In this document: positions 7,197-14,857 of the stretch, in pieces
Layout: the number at the start of each line of letters is the position of its first letter
Position numbering within the stretch: the first letter of the stretch is position 1
NCBI GenBank assembly: GCA_900557255.1
Contig: USSA01000067.1
Location: forward strand, 1 to 14,857
Direction: 5' to 3'
Origin: an uncultured Prevotella sp.
GTDB lineage: Bacteria; Bacteroidota; Bacteroidia; Bacteroidales; Bacteroidaceae
Length of the DNA: 14,857 nt
Notes under the pieces: model-generated
What the model was told of the DNA's origin: nothing
The model's database searches: none
Seen by the model: only the letters and a program-made list of their open reading frames with translations
Translations under genes and position numbers: made by a program

Positions 7197-7230
7197 AAAA
7201 AGAGCATTTTTAACAGAAATGCTCTTTTTT
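7197..7230 (+). terminator. Intrinsic terminator of the tRNA cluster
   Basis: A 13-bp perfect stem (AAAAAGAGCATTT at 7197-7209 with AAATGCTCTTTTT at 7217-7229) and a 7-base loop, ending in a run of six T. Read on the minus strand the hairpin also ends in five T, so it could stop transcription coming from the rluA side too. Confidence 0.9.
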
Positions 7231-7404
7231 GTTTTGTATTTCTCCCTACCATTTCATATCAACTTTAAATATTACTTTATATCTCTTTAAATATCACTAT
7301 AAAAAAGTTGCAGCCATCCAAAGTTTACACCCAGACAACCGCAACCAATTTACCAATCAAAAATACCTAAAATCTTATCCCGCCATCATCACACAACTCT
7401 ACTG

Positions 7405-7554
7405 TCAACAGAAGAGCCAGTAAAGAACTGCCAGCACGGCTACCATAACAACAGCTACCATTGCTTTAATCATGCAGGTAGCCACCTTCTTTAAGACAAA
7501 CAGTCCTACAACAAGGACCACCAATACCAGCGCATAATATCCAAAATCATTCAT
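7405..7554 (-). CDS. 49-aa membrane microprotein
   Basis: A short frame from ATG 7554 to TGA 7405 encodes a very hydrophobic 49-residue protein. It begins MNDFGYYALVLVVLVVGLFV, followed by LKKVATCMIK and a second hydrophobic stretch from AMVAVVMVAV ending LYWLFC. This gives two likely membrane helices (about 6-21 and 31-48) joined by a basic turn. It lies 48 bases downstream of the pseudouridine synthase on the same strand, with no terminator between, and so is probably co-transcribed. Codon choice and hydrophobic pattern argue for a real gene. Similar tiny proteins exist in Bacteroidales as far as I recall; function unknown. Confidence 0.7.
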   Translation of the reverse strand: MNDFGYYALVLVVLVVGLFVLKKVATCMIKAMVAVVMVAVLAVLYWLFC

Positions 7555-7602
7555 ATCACATTATTATATAGTATAAACTACCAATCAGTATTCATCACCC
7601 AA

Positions 7603-8550
7603 TTAACGATCATTCTTTAATGCCCTGCGGAATTCAGCCGGTATCGGAGTTTCAAATTCCATAGGCTGATGCGTAACAGGATGATAGAAACACAACACAT
7701 AGGCATGCAGACACAAGCGCTGGCATGGATCATCACCATTACCATACTTAATATCACCACACACCGGATGCCCCATATCAGCTGTATGAACACGAATCTG
7801 ATTCTTACGGCCCGTTTCAAGTTTGAACTCCACCAGAGAATGAGCGGTGGTACGCTCTAATGTATGGAAATGGGTAACAGCATACTTGCCGCCATTATCC
7901 GTATCACTACTGTAAGTAATATAAGCTTTGTTATCTTTCAGCCAGTTGGCAACGGTACCTTCATCTTCTTCCATCTCTCCGGAAACCAGAGCCACATATC
8001 TGCGGTCGTACACATTATGATGCCAATCATCCTCCAAAGCCAACTCCGTCTGCTTATCCTTGGCATAAATCATCAAGCCCGAAGTATCACGGTCAAGTCG
8101 GTGCACTACATGCGCCTGGCAGTTCTGGCGAGTCTTATGAAAATAATCATCAAGCACCGTTTTCACATTCAAAGTAGAATGACCGGCTGCCATACTCAAG
8201 ATACCGATGTTTTTCTCGACAACAATCAGATATCTGTCTTCATAAACAATCTTAAGGTATCTGCTTTTAAATACCTCCTGATTCTTCTTTGTCTTGCTCA
8301 CACTCACCTTCATCCCCGGCTTCAGAGCATAATCAAACTGGGTAATGGTTTTGCCATTTACCTTGATTCCCCTACCCTGCAGAGTCTGCTTCACCTTAGT
8401 CTTGCTAGGTCCCTTCACATTCTCCATCAGCCATTCCAGCAACGGAGCAGGTTTTTCTACCTTGTAATGCTCATATTCATTGGGGTTTCCGTAGCCATAA
8501 GCATTATTGGTATGCTTATTAAAATTTCCTTTTCTATTTTGTTGTCTCAT
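7603..8550 (-). CDS. RluA-family pseudouridine synthase
   Basis: A 315-aa enzyme that converts uridine to pseudouridine in ribosomal RNA or tRNA. Residues 1-33 are a basic, Asn-rich tail. An S4-like RNA-binding domain follows (about 35-85, LLEWLMENVKGPSKTKVKQT ... GIKVNGKTITQ). The RluA/RsuA catalytic domain begins near residue 97 (LKIVYEDRYLIVVEK). The catalytic motif HRLDRDTSG is at 150-158, with D153 the expected nucleophile. KLETGRKNQIRVH and the GDIKYG segment are the usual later blocks. It could be the RluC, RluD or TruC type; the sequence alone does not settle the target. The start at 8550 is 72 bases downstream of a good promoter. Confidence 0.93.
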   Translation of the reverse strand: MRQQNRKGNFNKHTNNAYGYGNPNEYEHYKVEKPAPLLEWLMENVKGPSKTKVKQTLQGRGIKVNGKTITQFDYALKPGMKVSVSKTKKNQEVFKSRYLKIVYEDRYLIVVEKNIGILSMAAGHSTLNVKTVLDDYFHKTRQNCQAHVVHRLDRDTSGLMIYAKDKQTELALEDDWHHNVYDRRYVALVSGEMEEDEGTVANWLKDNKAYITYSSDTDNGGKYAVTHFHTLERTTAHSLVEFKLETGRKNQIRVHTADMGHPVCGDIKYGNGDDPCQRLCLHAYVLCFYHPVTHQPMEFETPIPAEFRRALKNDR

Positions 8551-8621
8551 ATTGTTATCAATATCATTTTCTTAACATGAAAAACACAGAATCAATGCTG
8601 CATTTTCTCCACTTCAGCCTA

Positions 8622-8652
8622 CAAAAGTAAGACTTTTCTGCAAAATAACAAA
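8622..8652 (-). promoter_or_regulatory. Promoter of the pseudouridine synthase gene
   Basis: On the minus strand TTTG (8652-8649), a 19-bp spacer and TACTTTTG (8629-8622) match the Bacteroidota consensus. The leader to the ATG at 8550 would be about 65 bases. It is divergent from, and about 50 bp away from, the promoter at 8702-8731. Confidence 0.75.
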
Positions 8653-8701
8653 AAGCCACCATGTTTTTAACTAAAAAAAAGTAACTTTTGCCAATAAATC
8701 A

Positions 8702-8731
8702 TTGTGTTTCAAATATTTTTTTGTAATTTTG
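8702..8731 (+). promoter_or_regulatory. Promoter of the two small membrane-protein genes
   Basis: TTG (8702-8704), a 19-bp spacer and TAATTTTG (8724-8731) form a good -33/-7 pair, 22 bases before the ATG at 8754. It may also drive the downstream ABC-F gene, since I see no terminator or other promoter before 9167. Confidence 0.7.
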
Positions 8732-8753
8732 CAGCTGAATAACAGAAATTGCA

Positions 8754-8981
8754 ATGACGCAAAGAGAAGATAAAGAAAGAAACAAAACTGCCCGAGAATG
8801 TCTCGGAAAGTTTTTCTACGACCTTGCCAAGACATGTTTCTTGGTCATGGTTGCAGGTAATGCCGTCACGATATATGCTGATGGCGAATTAAAAATCTTC
8901 AATATTACCAGTATAATTATTGGTTTATTCCTTACTTGGCTTTTTGCATATATTGCTAATAAGGTATTGATAAAAAAATAA
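8754..8981 (+). CDS. 75-aa membrane protein (possibly DUF6722)
   Basis: A small protein with a charged start (MTQREDKERNKTARECLG, residues 1-18). Two membrane helices follow, at about 19-38 (FFYDLAKTCFLVMVAGNAVT) and 49-70 (FNITSIIIGLFLTWLFAYIA), and it ends with a basic KVLIKK tail. The pattern GKFFYDLAKTCF followed by a short turn and a second helix is like a small Bacteroidota family I remember as DUF6722; this label is from memory and not certain. It has its own promoter and lies 4 bases ahead of an even smaller membrane-protein gene, so the two are probably translated from one message. Function unknown. Confidence 0.85.
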   Translation: MTQREDKERNKTARECLGKFFYDLAKTCFLVMVAGNAVTIYADGELKIFNITSIIIGLFLTWLFAYIANKVLIKK

Positions 8982-8985
8982 AATT

Positions 8986-9096
8986 ATGGGAGAAGGTTTA
9001 ACAATTATATTTTCCATTATATTGGTACCTGCACTGGGGTTTGCCATTTGGCTTCGTACTCCGCAGGGTGAGCGTTTCTTGAAAAGTCTAGACTAA
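8986..9096 (+). CDS. 36-aa membrane microprotein
   Basis: A very short frame, ATG 8986 to TAA 9096, starts 4 bases after the previous stop codon. The product has one membrane helix at about residues 5-22 (LTIIFSIILVPALGFAIW) followed by a soluble tail, LRTPQGERFLKSLD. Tight spacing, a clear helix and a charged amphipathic tail support a real gene coupled to its neighbour. I recall similar 30-40 aa Bacteroidota proteins but can name no function. Confidence 0.65.
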   Translation: MGEGLTIIFSIILVPALGFAIWLRTPQGERFLKSLD

Positions 9097-9160
9097 CAAC
9101 TCGATTCTTTCAAGGCATTAATAGTAGAAAAAAAACAAAAATAAAAGTACAGAATAATAA

Positions 9161-10783
<1,623 letters not shown>

Positions 10784-10840
10784 ACAGAAAGTTATTCTGC
10801 TGTTTTAAACAGCAACCACAAATTATCTTATAATTTAATA

Positions 10841-10877
10841 GTGCCAATTCGATGAGAATCGGGTTGGCACACTTTTT
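10841..10877 (+). terminator. Intrinsic terminator after the ABC-F gene
   Basis: A 13-bp stem with two G-U wobbles (10841-10853 with 10858-10870) and a GAGA tetraloop, followed by ACTTTTTG. The stable stem and T-run fit an intrinsic terminator separating the ABC-F gene from grpE. A second, smaller dyad, TGCTGTTT-T-AAACAGCA, lies at 10798-10814. Confidence 0.8.
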
Positions 10878-10904
10878 GTCAAACAACCAATAACAAGAAT
10901 TATC

Positions 10905-11546
10905 ATGTTTAAAAAATTTAAGACTATGTCAAAAGAAAAAGAAATCAATATAGAGGACGGAAACGTTCAGGAGACTGTTCAGAATGAAAATAATGAGCAG
11001 ACAACTCAAAATGAAAATACTGAGGAAAATCAGAATACTGACAACAAGGCAGAAGAAGGTGACAGCAATACAGACGCTGCTGACAAGAAGGCAGAAGAGA
11101 TTGATCCTTTAACAAAAGCACAGCAAGAGGTAGAGGAACTCAAGAAACAGTTGCTCTATAAGACTGCAGAGTTTGAGAATTACCGCAAGCGTACCCTCAA
11201 AGAGAAAGCAGAACTGATTTTGAATGGCGGCGAGAAGACTGTAGCTGCTATTCTGCCTATTCTCGACGACTTTGAGCGTGCCATCGCTGACAAGAGCGAA
11301 GACCCTAAGGCTATCAAGGAAGGTGTCCAGATGATTTTCAACAAGTTCGTAAAGACACTCGAAGGTCTTGGCGTAAAGAAGATTGAAACCAACGACAAGG
11401 ATTTCGATGTAGATTTCCACGAGGCTATTGCTATGGTTCCAGGAATGGGCGATGACAAGAAGGGAAAGATCATTGACTGCGTCCAGACAGGTTATACGAT
11501 GAACGACAAGGTGATTCGCCATGCCAAAGTAGCTGTAGGTCAGTAA
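10905..11546 (+). CDS. grpE: Nucleotide exchange factor GrpE
   Basis: GrpE releases ADP from DnaK and so resets the Hsp70 cycle. The 213-aa protein has a long acidic, Asn/Glu/Gln-rich disordered N-terminus (about 8-66), then the dimerising helix (TKAQQEVEELKKQLLYKTAEF). The family core follows: ENYRKRTLKEKAE, ILPILDDFERAI, and the C-terminal beta domain with DFDVDFHEAIAMVPG and GYTMNDKVIRHAKVAVGQ. The start may be the ATG at 10905 (MFKKFKTMSKE) or that at 10926 (MSKEKE); neither has a clear ribosome site and I keep the longer one. dnaJ follows after 84 bases. I see no CIRCE element and no TAnnTTTG promoter just upstream, so the heat-shock control site is unclear. Confidence 0.96.
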   Translation: MFKKFKTMSKEKEINIEDGNVQETVQNENNEQTTQNENTEENQNTDNKAEEGDSNTDAADKKAEEIDPLTKAQQEVEELKKQLLYKTAEFENYRKRTLKEKAELILNGGEKTVAAILPILDDFERAIADKSEDPKAIKEGVQMIFNKFVKTLEGLGVKKIETNDKDFDVDFHEAIAMVPGMGDDKKGKIIDCVQTGYTMNDKVIRHAKVAVGQ

Positions 11547-11630
11547 GAAAGAAATATCAAGAATCATTTTTCAAAATCCAGAACATTCCATTAGAATTCT
11601 GCAAGAAAATTCAATATTTGAAATAAGCAA

Positions 11631-12794
11631 ATGGCTAAGAGAGACTATTATGAGGTGCTGGGCGTAGACAAGTCGGCATCAGAAGACGAAATAAAGAAGG
11701 CGTATCGAAAGATAGCCATCAAGTATCATCCAGACCGCAACCCTGGCAACAAAGAGGCGGAAGAGAAATTCAAGGAAGCTGCCGAAGCTTACGAAGTTCT
11801 CCACGATGCCCAGAAGCGCCAGCAGTATGACCAGTTTGGTTTCGACGGCCCACAAGGTGGATTCGGCGGATTCGGCGGTGGTGCCAGCATGGACATGAAC
11901 GACATCTTCTCTATGTTTGGAGATATCTTTGGCGGACACGGCGGTTTCAGCGGCTTTGGTGGCGGCGGTTTCGGTGGCGGCTCACAGAAGCGGGTTTACC
12001 AGGGTGGCGACCTTCGCGTAAGAGTAAAACTGACTCTCCAAGAGGCAGCAACAGGTGTTACCAAGCGCTTCAAGATTCGCAAGGATGTAACTTGCTCTGC
12101 ATGTCACGGAACAGGTTGCGAAGGTGGTGCCCAGCCAGAAACATGTCCGGAATGTCATGGAAGCGGCTATGTCTTAAAAACGGTGCGCAGTATGTTCGGC
12201 ATGATGCAAACTCAGGCTGCATGTACAAAGTGTGGCGGTGAGGGAACTATCATCAAGAACAAATGTAAGGAATGCGGGGGCGACGGAATCGTGAAGGGCG
12301 AGGAACTCGTAGAAATCAATATTCCTGCAGGTGTCGACAACGATATGGTTGTTACCGTTGAAGGAAAGGGTAATCAAGGCAAGCACAATGGTCTCTACGG
12401 AAATCTACAGGTAATGGTAAGCGTAGAAAAGAACAATGATTTCGAGCGTGTTGGTCAGGACTTATACCATAATCTTGTTCTTGACTTTGCAACTGCCACT
12501 TTGGGTGGCGAGGTAGAAGTCCCTACCTTGGATGGTAAGACGAAGATCAAAATAGAACCAGGCACACAACCAGGCAAACAGATCCGTTTGCGTGGCAAAG
12601 GTATGCCGGCTATTAAGGGATATGGTTATGGCCGTGGTGATATTATCGTCAATATTACCGTTTTCATCCCTACCTCTCTGACCAAAGAAGAAAAGGATCT
12701 TGTTGTGAAATTCAAGGAATGTGATAATTTCAAAGCAGATAATGCAGAGAAGAAATCTCTCTTTGAAAGTTTCAAGAATCTCTTTAAAAAATAA
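11631..12794 (+). CDS. dnaJ: Molecular chaperone DnaJ (Hsp40)
   Basis: DnaJ delivers unfolded clients to DnaK and triggers its ATPase. The 387-aa protein has the full type I layout. A J domain covers 1-70 with HPD at 33-35. A Gly/Phe-rich linker covers about 71-118 (repeats of GGFGG). A zinc-binding region holds four CxxCxGxG units starting at C155, C172, C198 and C212. Two C-terminal substrate-binding beta domains follow ([36 protein letters not shown]). It starts with ATG 11631. It is paired with grpE; dnaK is not in the window. A long hairpin follows the stop codon. Confidence 0.98.
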   Translation: MAKRDYYEVLGVDKSASEDEIKKAYRKIAIKYHPDRNPGNKEAEEKFKEAAEAYEVLHDAQKRQQYDQFGFDGPQGGFGGFGGGASMDMNDIFSMFGDIFGGHGGFSGFGGGGFGGGSQKRVYQGGDLRVRVKLTLQEAATGVTKRFKIRKDVTCSACHGTGCEGGAQPETCPECHGSGYVLKTVRSMFGMMQTQAACTKCGGEGTIIKNKCKECGGDGIVKGEELVEINIPAGVDNDMVVTVEGKGNQGKHNGLYGNLQVMVSVEKNNDFERVGQDLYHNLVLDFATATLGGEVEVPTLDGKTKIKIEPGTQPGKQIRLRGKGMPAIKGYGYGRGDIIVNITVFIPTSLTKEEKDLVVKFKECDNFKADNAEKKSLFESFKNLFKK

Positions 12795-12806
12795 ACAGTA
12801 AAGAGC

Positions 12807-12862
12807 AATCCCCGAAGAGGGCGAACTATCTTCGAAAGAACGGTTCGCTCTTTTCGGGGATT
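12807..12862 (+). terminator. Long hairpin between dnaJ and folC
   Basis: The arms 12807-12826 and 12843-12862 pair over 20 bp with two G-U wobbles, enclosing a 16-base loop that can itself fold weakly. It begins 12 bases after the dnaJ stop codon. There is no T-run directly after it on the plus strand (TATCTGTAT follows), so it may act as an mRNA 3' stabiliser or an atypical terminator rather than a textbook one. Confidence 0.6.
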
Positions 12863-12894
12863 ATCTGTATATATAATAAGGTATAACATATAAC

Positions 12895-14133
12895 ATGAAT
12901 TATCAAGAAACTGTTGAATATCTTTTCACCAGCACACCGGTTTTTGAAAAGATTGGAGCCAAGGCATACAAACCTGGGCTTGATACGATGTATAAAATGG
13001 ACGAACACTTTGGACATCCTCATAACCAATATAAATGTATCCACATTGCAGGAACCAACGGAAAAGGTTCATCATCCCATACCCTTGCTGCAATCCTGCA
13101 GAGCCAGGGCTATAAGGTCGGCCTGTTCACATCTCCACATCTTGTAGATTTCAGAGAACGCATTCGCGTAAATGGTGAGATGGTAAGCGAAGAGTATGTA
13201 ATCGACTTTGTAGAAAACAACCGGAAATTCTTCGAACCGCTACATCCTTCGTTCTTTGAACTGACCACCATGATGGCATTTCAGTATTTTGCAGAACAAA
13301 AGGTAGACTTTGCCGTCATTGAAGTTGGATTGGGAGGAAGACTGGATAGTACCAACATTATCACTCCTACCCTATCCGTTATCACGAACATCAGTTTTGA
13401 CCACACCCAATTCCTCGGGAATACACTCGGCGAGATTGCAGGCGAAAAGGCGGGTATCATCAAACCTCAGATTCCTGTCGTTATTGGCGAATGGAACGAA
13501 GAGACCCAACCTGTGTTCATCAAGAAAGCCTATGAGCAGAATTCTTCTATCCATTTTGCCCAAGCTGCTGAGGCAGACATAAACTTCGAACTGAAAGGCA
13601 ACTATCAGAAAAAGAACTTCTGCACCATATCCGCAGCCGTAGAATGCCTGAAGGAAGAAGGAATAGAAATCAAAGATGAAAGCATAAAGAACGGCTTCGA
13701 ACATGTATGCGAGCTGACAGGCTTACGTGGCAGATGGGAAAAACTCAACGAGCATCCTCTCACCATCTGTGATACGGGACATAACCTTGCCGGATGGGAG
13801 TATCTGGAACCTCAGATTGCATCCGTAAAAGCCGATACGAAACATATTGTCTTCGGAATGGTTGACGACAAAGATGTAGAACATGTAATGGGACTATTAG
13901 AAAAGTTGCCAAAAGAAAGCACGATTTTCTATTGGACGCAGCCATCAACCAAAAGAGCGATTCCTGTAGACAAATTATACGGATACGCACAAAAGCACGG
14001 CTTAAACGGAACATGCTATCAAACTATCGTACAGGCATTTAACAAAGCAAAAGCAAATGCGAAAAAAGATGATTTTATCTTTATTGGCGGATCAAGTTAC
14101 GTCGTTGCCGATTTGCTATCAGAATCGTTTTAG
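12895..14133 (+). CDS. folC: Bifunctional folylpolyglutamate synthase / dihydrofolate synthase FolC
   Basis: FolC joins glutamate to dihydropteroate and adds further glutamates to folates, keeping them in the cell and usable by one-carbon enzymes. The 412-aa length fits the family. The P-loop GTNGKGS is at 53-59, followed by the folate-loop block TSPHLVDFRERIRVNG (79-94). Then comes the Mur-ligase-like segment AVIEVGLGGRLDSTNII, with SFDHTQFLGNTLGEIAGEKA after it. The C-terminal domain starts near LRGRWEKL and holds DTGHNLAGWEYL. The ATG at 12895 lies 32 bases after the hairpin that follows dnaJ. No clear -33/-7 promoter is visible just upstream, so it may be transcribed partly with dnaJ. Confidence 0.96.
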   Translation: MNYQETVEYLFTSTPVFEKIGAKAYKPGLDTMYKMDEHFGHPHNQYKCIHIAGTNGKGSSSHTLAAILQSQGYKVGLFTSPHLVDFRERIRVNGEMVSEEYVIDFVENNRKFFEPLHPSFFELTTMMAFQYFAEQKVDFAVIEVGLGGRLDSTNIITPTLSVITNISFDHTQFLGNTLGEIAGEKAGIIKPQIPVVIGEWNEETQPVFIKKAYEQNSSIHFAQAAEADINFELKGNYQKKNFCTISAAVECLKEEGIEIKDESIKNGFEHVCELTGLRGRWEKLNEHPLTICDTGHNLAGWEYLEPQIASVKADTKHIVFGMVDDKDVEHVMGLLEKLPKESTIFYWTQPSTKRAIPVDKLYGYAQKHGLNGTCYQTIVQAFNKAKANAKKDDFIFIGGSSYVVADLLSESF

Positions 14134-14163
14134 GATTTTTTAAATCAAAAAGTTCATAAAATA

Positions 14164-14195
14164 TTTGTAATACTCGTTTTTTTTTAGTTACTTTG
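14164..14195 (+). promoter_or_regulatory. Promoter of galM
   Basis: TTTG (14164-14167), a 20-bp spacer and TTACTTTG (14188-14195; one mismatch to TAnnTTTG) lie 49 bases before the galM start codon. The -7 element overlaps the left arm of a 14-bp inverted repeat. Confidence 0.7.
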
Positions 14196-14235
14196 CAGTA
14201 CATTACTTAAACCAAAGTAAGGTAACTAAAAAAAA
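14178..14235. repeat. Nested inverted repeats around the galM promoter and leader
   Basis: The outer arms are TTTTTTTTAGTTAC (14178-14191) and GTAACTAAAAAAAA (14222-14235), perfect over 14 bp with a 30-base gap. Inside, TTACTTTG (14188-14195) faces CAAAGTAA (14213-14220). A further TTACTT at 14203-14208 is a direct repeat 15 bases after the first and pairs with AAGTAA at 14215-14220. The right outer arm ends against the leader, 9 bases before the galM ATG. The arrangement suggests regulator half-sites, but the regulator is unknown. Confidence 0.55.
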
Positions 14236-14244
14236 TGAGATATT

Positions 14245-14857
14245 ATGAATACAGAACCAGCAAATAAGTGTGGTTTGAAAAGAGAAGATTTTCAGACCAC
14301 AGTGAATGGCAAGAAGACTGATCTCTTCGTGTTAAGAAACAAGCAAGGCAACGAAGTTGCAGTGACTAACTATGGTGGAGCAGTCGTAGCCATCATGATG
14401 CCTGACAAGGATGGCAACTATGCCAACCTCATCCAGGGTCATGACAACATACAGGACGTCATCAACTCACCAGAGCCATTCTTGAGTGTGCTCATCGGTC
14501 GTTATGGCAACCGTATTAAAGAAGGCAAGTTCATACTTCACGGCAAGGAGTATCACTTGGCATGCAACAATGGTCGCAACCACCTGCATGGTGGACCTAC
14601 AGGTTTCCACACCAAAGTTTGGGATGCAACCCGCATGAGTGATAACGCTGTCGTGTTGAAATACACGAGCCCTTATGGTGAAGAAGGCTTCACTGGTGAG
14701 TTGACAGTTTGGGTAGCTTACACATTGACCGACAACAATGAATTCGTTATCAAGTATCAGGCTACAACCAACAAGACAACCATCTGCAACCTGACACATC
14801 ACGCATTCTTCTCAATCCAGGGTATTGCTAATCCTACCCCAACAGTTGACAATATCA
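14245..14857 (+). CDS. galM: Aldose 1-epimerase (mutarotase), 3' end beyond window
   Basis: The first 204 residues of a galactose mutarotase, which interconverts alpha and beta anomers of glucose and galactose before catabolism; the full protein should be about 350-380 aa. The frame is open from ATG 14245 to the window end. Family motifs are AVTNYGGAVVAIMMPD (39-54), the sugar-binding IGRYGNRI (84-91, with R86/R90) and NHLHGG (112-117), in which H115 should match the substrate-contacting His of known mutarotases. H186 in CNLTHHAFF takes the place of the second active-site His of LTNHxYF. No signal peptide is seen, so it is likely cytoplasmic. The N-terminus is a little longer than in minimal GalM proteins. 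An ATG at 14235 in another frame closes after ten codons. Confidence 0.92.
   Translation, partial: MNTEPANKCGLKREDFQTTVNGKKTDLFVLRNKQGNEVAVTNYGGAVVAIMMPDKDGNYANLIQGHDNIQDVINSPEPFLSVLIGRYGNRIKEGKFILHGKEYHLACNNGRNHLHGGPTGFHTKVWDATRMSDNAVVLKYTSPYGEEGFTGELTVWVAYTLTDNNEFVIKYQATTNKTTICNLTHHAFFSIQGIANPTPTVDNI

Larger units (their letters stand above)
6945..7200 (+). repeat. 81-bp exact direct repeat covering both tRNA-Lys genes
   Basis: Bases 6945-7025 and 7120-7200 are identical by base-by-base reading. Each copy covers one tRNA-Lys gene plus a few flanking bases (GTT before, CAAAA after). The 94-base interval between them holds the single tRNA-Arg. The identity of the short flanks suggests a recent duplication or ongoing gene conversion. 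Confidence 0.92.

Noticed and set aside
6945..7200. The tRNA cluster as an integration site of a mobile element
   Set aside because: The 81-bp repeats are whole tRNA genes, not a short 3' tRNA fragment flanking an insert; no integrase or foreign genes lie nearby.
7229..7423. A 64-codon plus-strand frame after the tRNA terminator
   Set aside because: It begins inside the terminator T-run, has no promoter or ribosome site, shows no domain or hydrophobic pattern, and overlaps the end of the better-supported minus-strand 49-aa gene.
7864..8580. A 238-codon plus-strand frame opposite the pseudouridine synthase
   Set aside because: It is fully antisense to a gene with an intact HRLDRDTSG motif, and its hydrophobic look is a shadow of that gene.
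8668..8680. TAACTAAAAAAAA, also found at 14223-14235 before galM, as a shared regulatory element
   Set aside because: It is low-complexity sequence, sits at different distances from the promoters and can arise by chance in AT-rich intergenic DNA.
10841..10870. The grpE-proximal inverted repeat as a CIRCE (HrcA) operator
   Set aside because: The arms are GTGCCAA/TTGGCAC with a longer gap, not TTAGCACTC-N9-GAGTGCTAA, and the T-run after it fits a terminator better.
11579..11601. CAGAA...TTCTG dyad between grpE and dnaJ
   Set aside because: The arms are only 5 bp with a 13-base gap, and no -33/-7 pair accompanies them.

Overview
The window looks like a chromosomal segment of a Bacteroidota species, most likely Prevotella/Segatella (close to S. 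copri). This rests on protein resemblance from memory, weak Shine-Dalgarno signals, and repeated Bacteroidota promoters (TTTG, 19-20 bp, TAnnTTTG). It is almost entirely housekeeping sequence. I see no insertion sequence, phage, CRISPR array, toxin-antitoxin pair or obvious island, and no gene-free stretch above 300 bases. The longest gaps, about 175-205 bases at 7231-7404 and 8551-8753, hold respectively nothing I recognise and two divergent promoters.

Layout. Bases 2-75 (minus) are a tRNA-Asp with its own promoter. Bases 175-5019 (minus) form a tightly packed run read right to left: a CstA-type transporter, a small outer-membrane barrel protein, recR, a four-helix membrane protein, a family 2 glycosyltransferase and a GNAT acetyltransferase. 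Divergent from cstA lies a secreted GHL10-type glycosyl hydrolase (5155-6855, plus). Next is a Lys-Arg-Lys tRNA cluster (6948-7195, plus) that has a strong promoter and a clear intrinsic terminator. On the minus strand follow an RluA-type pseudouridine synthase and a 49-residue membrane microprotein. From 8702 to the end everything is on plus: two small membrane proteins (75 and 36 aa), an ABC-F ATPase of the YbiT branch, grpE-dnaJ, folC and the 5' part of galM, which runs off the window.

How it fits together. GrpE and DnaJ are the co-chaperones of DnaK. RecR acts in recombinational repair. The ABC-F protein, pseudouridine synthase and tRNAs serve translation. FolC supplies polyglutamylated folates. 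CstA, the GHL10 protein, the glycosyltransferase and GalM deal with nutrient uptake, surface glycans and sugar use.

Most notable observations: the tRNA-Asp and tRNA-Lys promoters are near-identical over about 60 bp although 6.7 kb apart and on opposite strands; the ABC-F protein has one canonical and one degenerate composite ATP site; nested inverted repeats surround the galM promoter; back-to-back promoters and a small dyad separate cstA and the GHL10 gene; and two very small membrane-protein genes (49 and 36 aa) are easy to miss. I did not find a clearly new multi-gene system.
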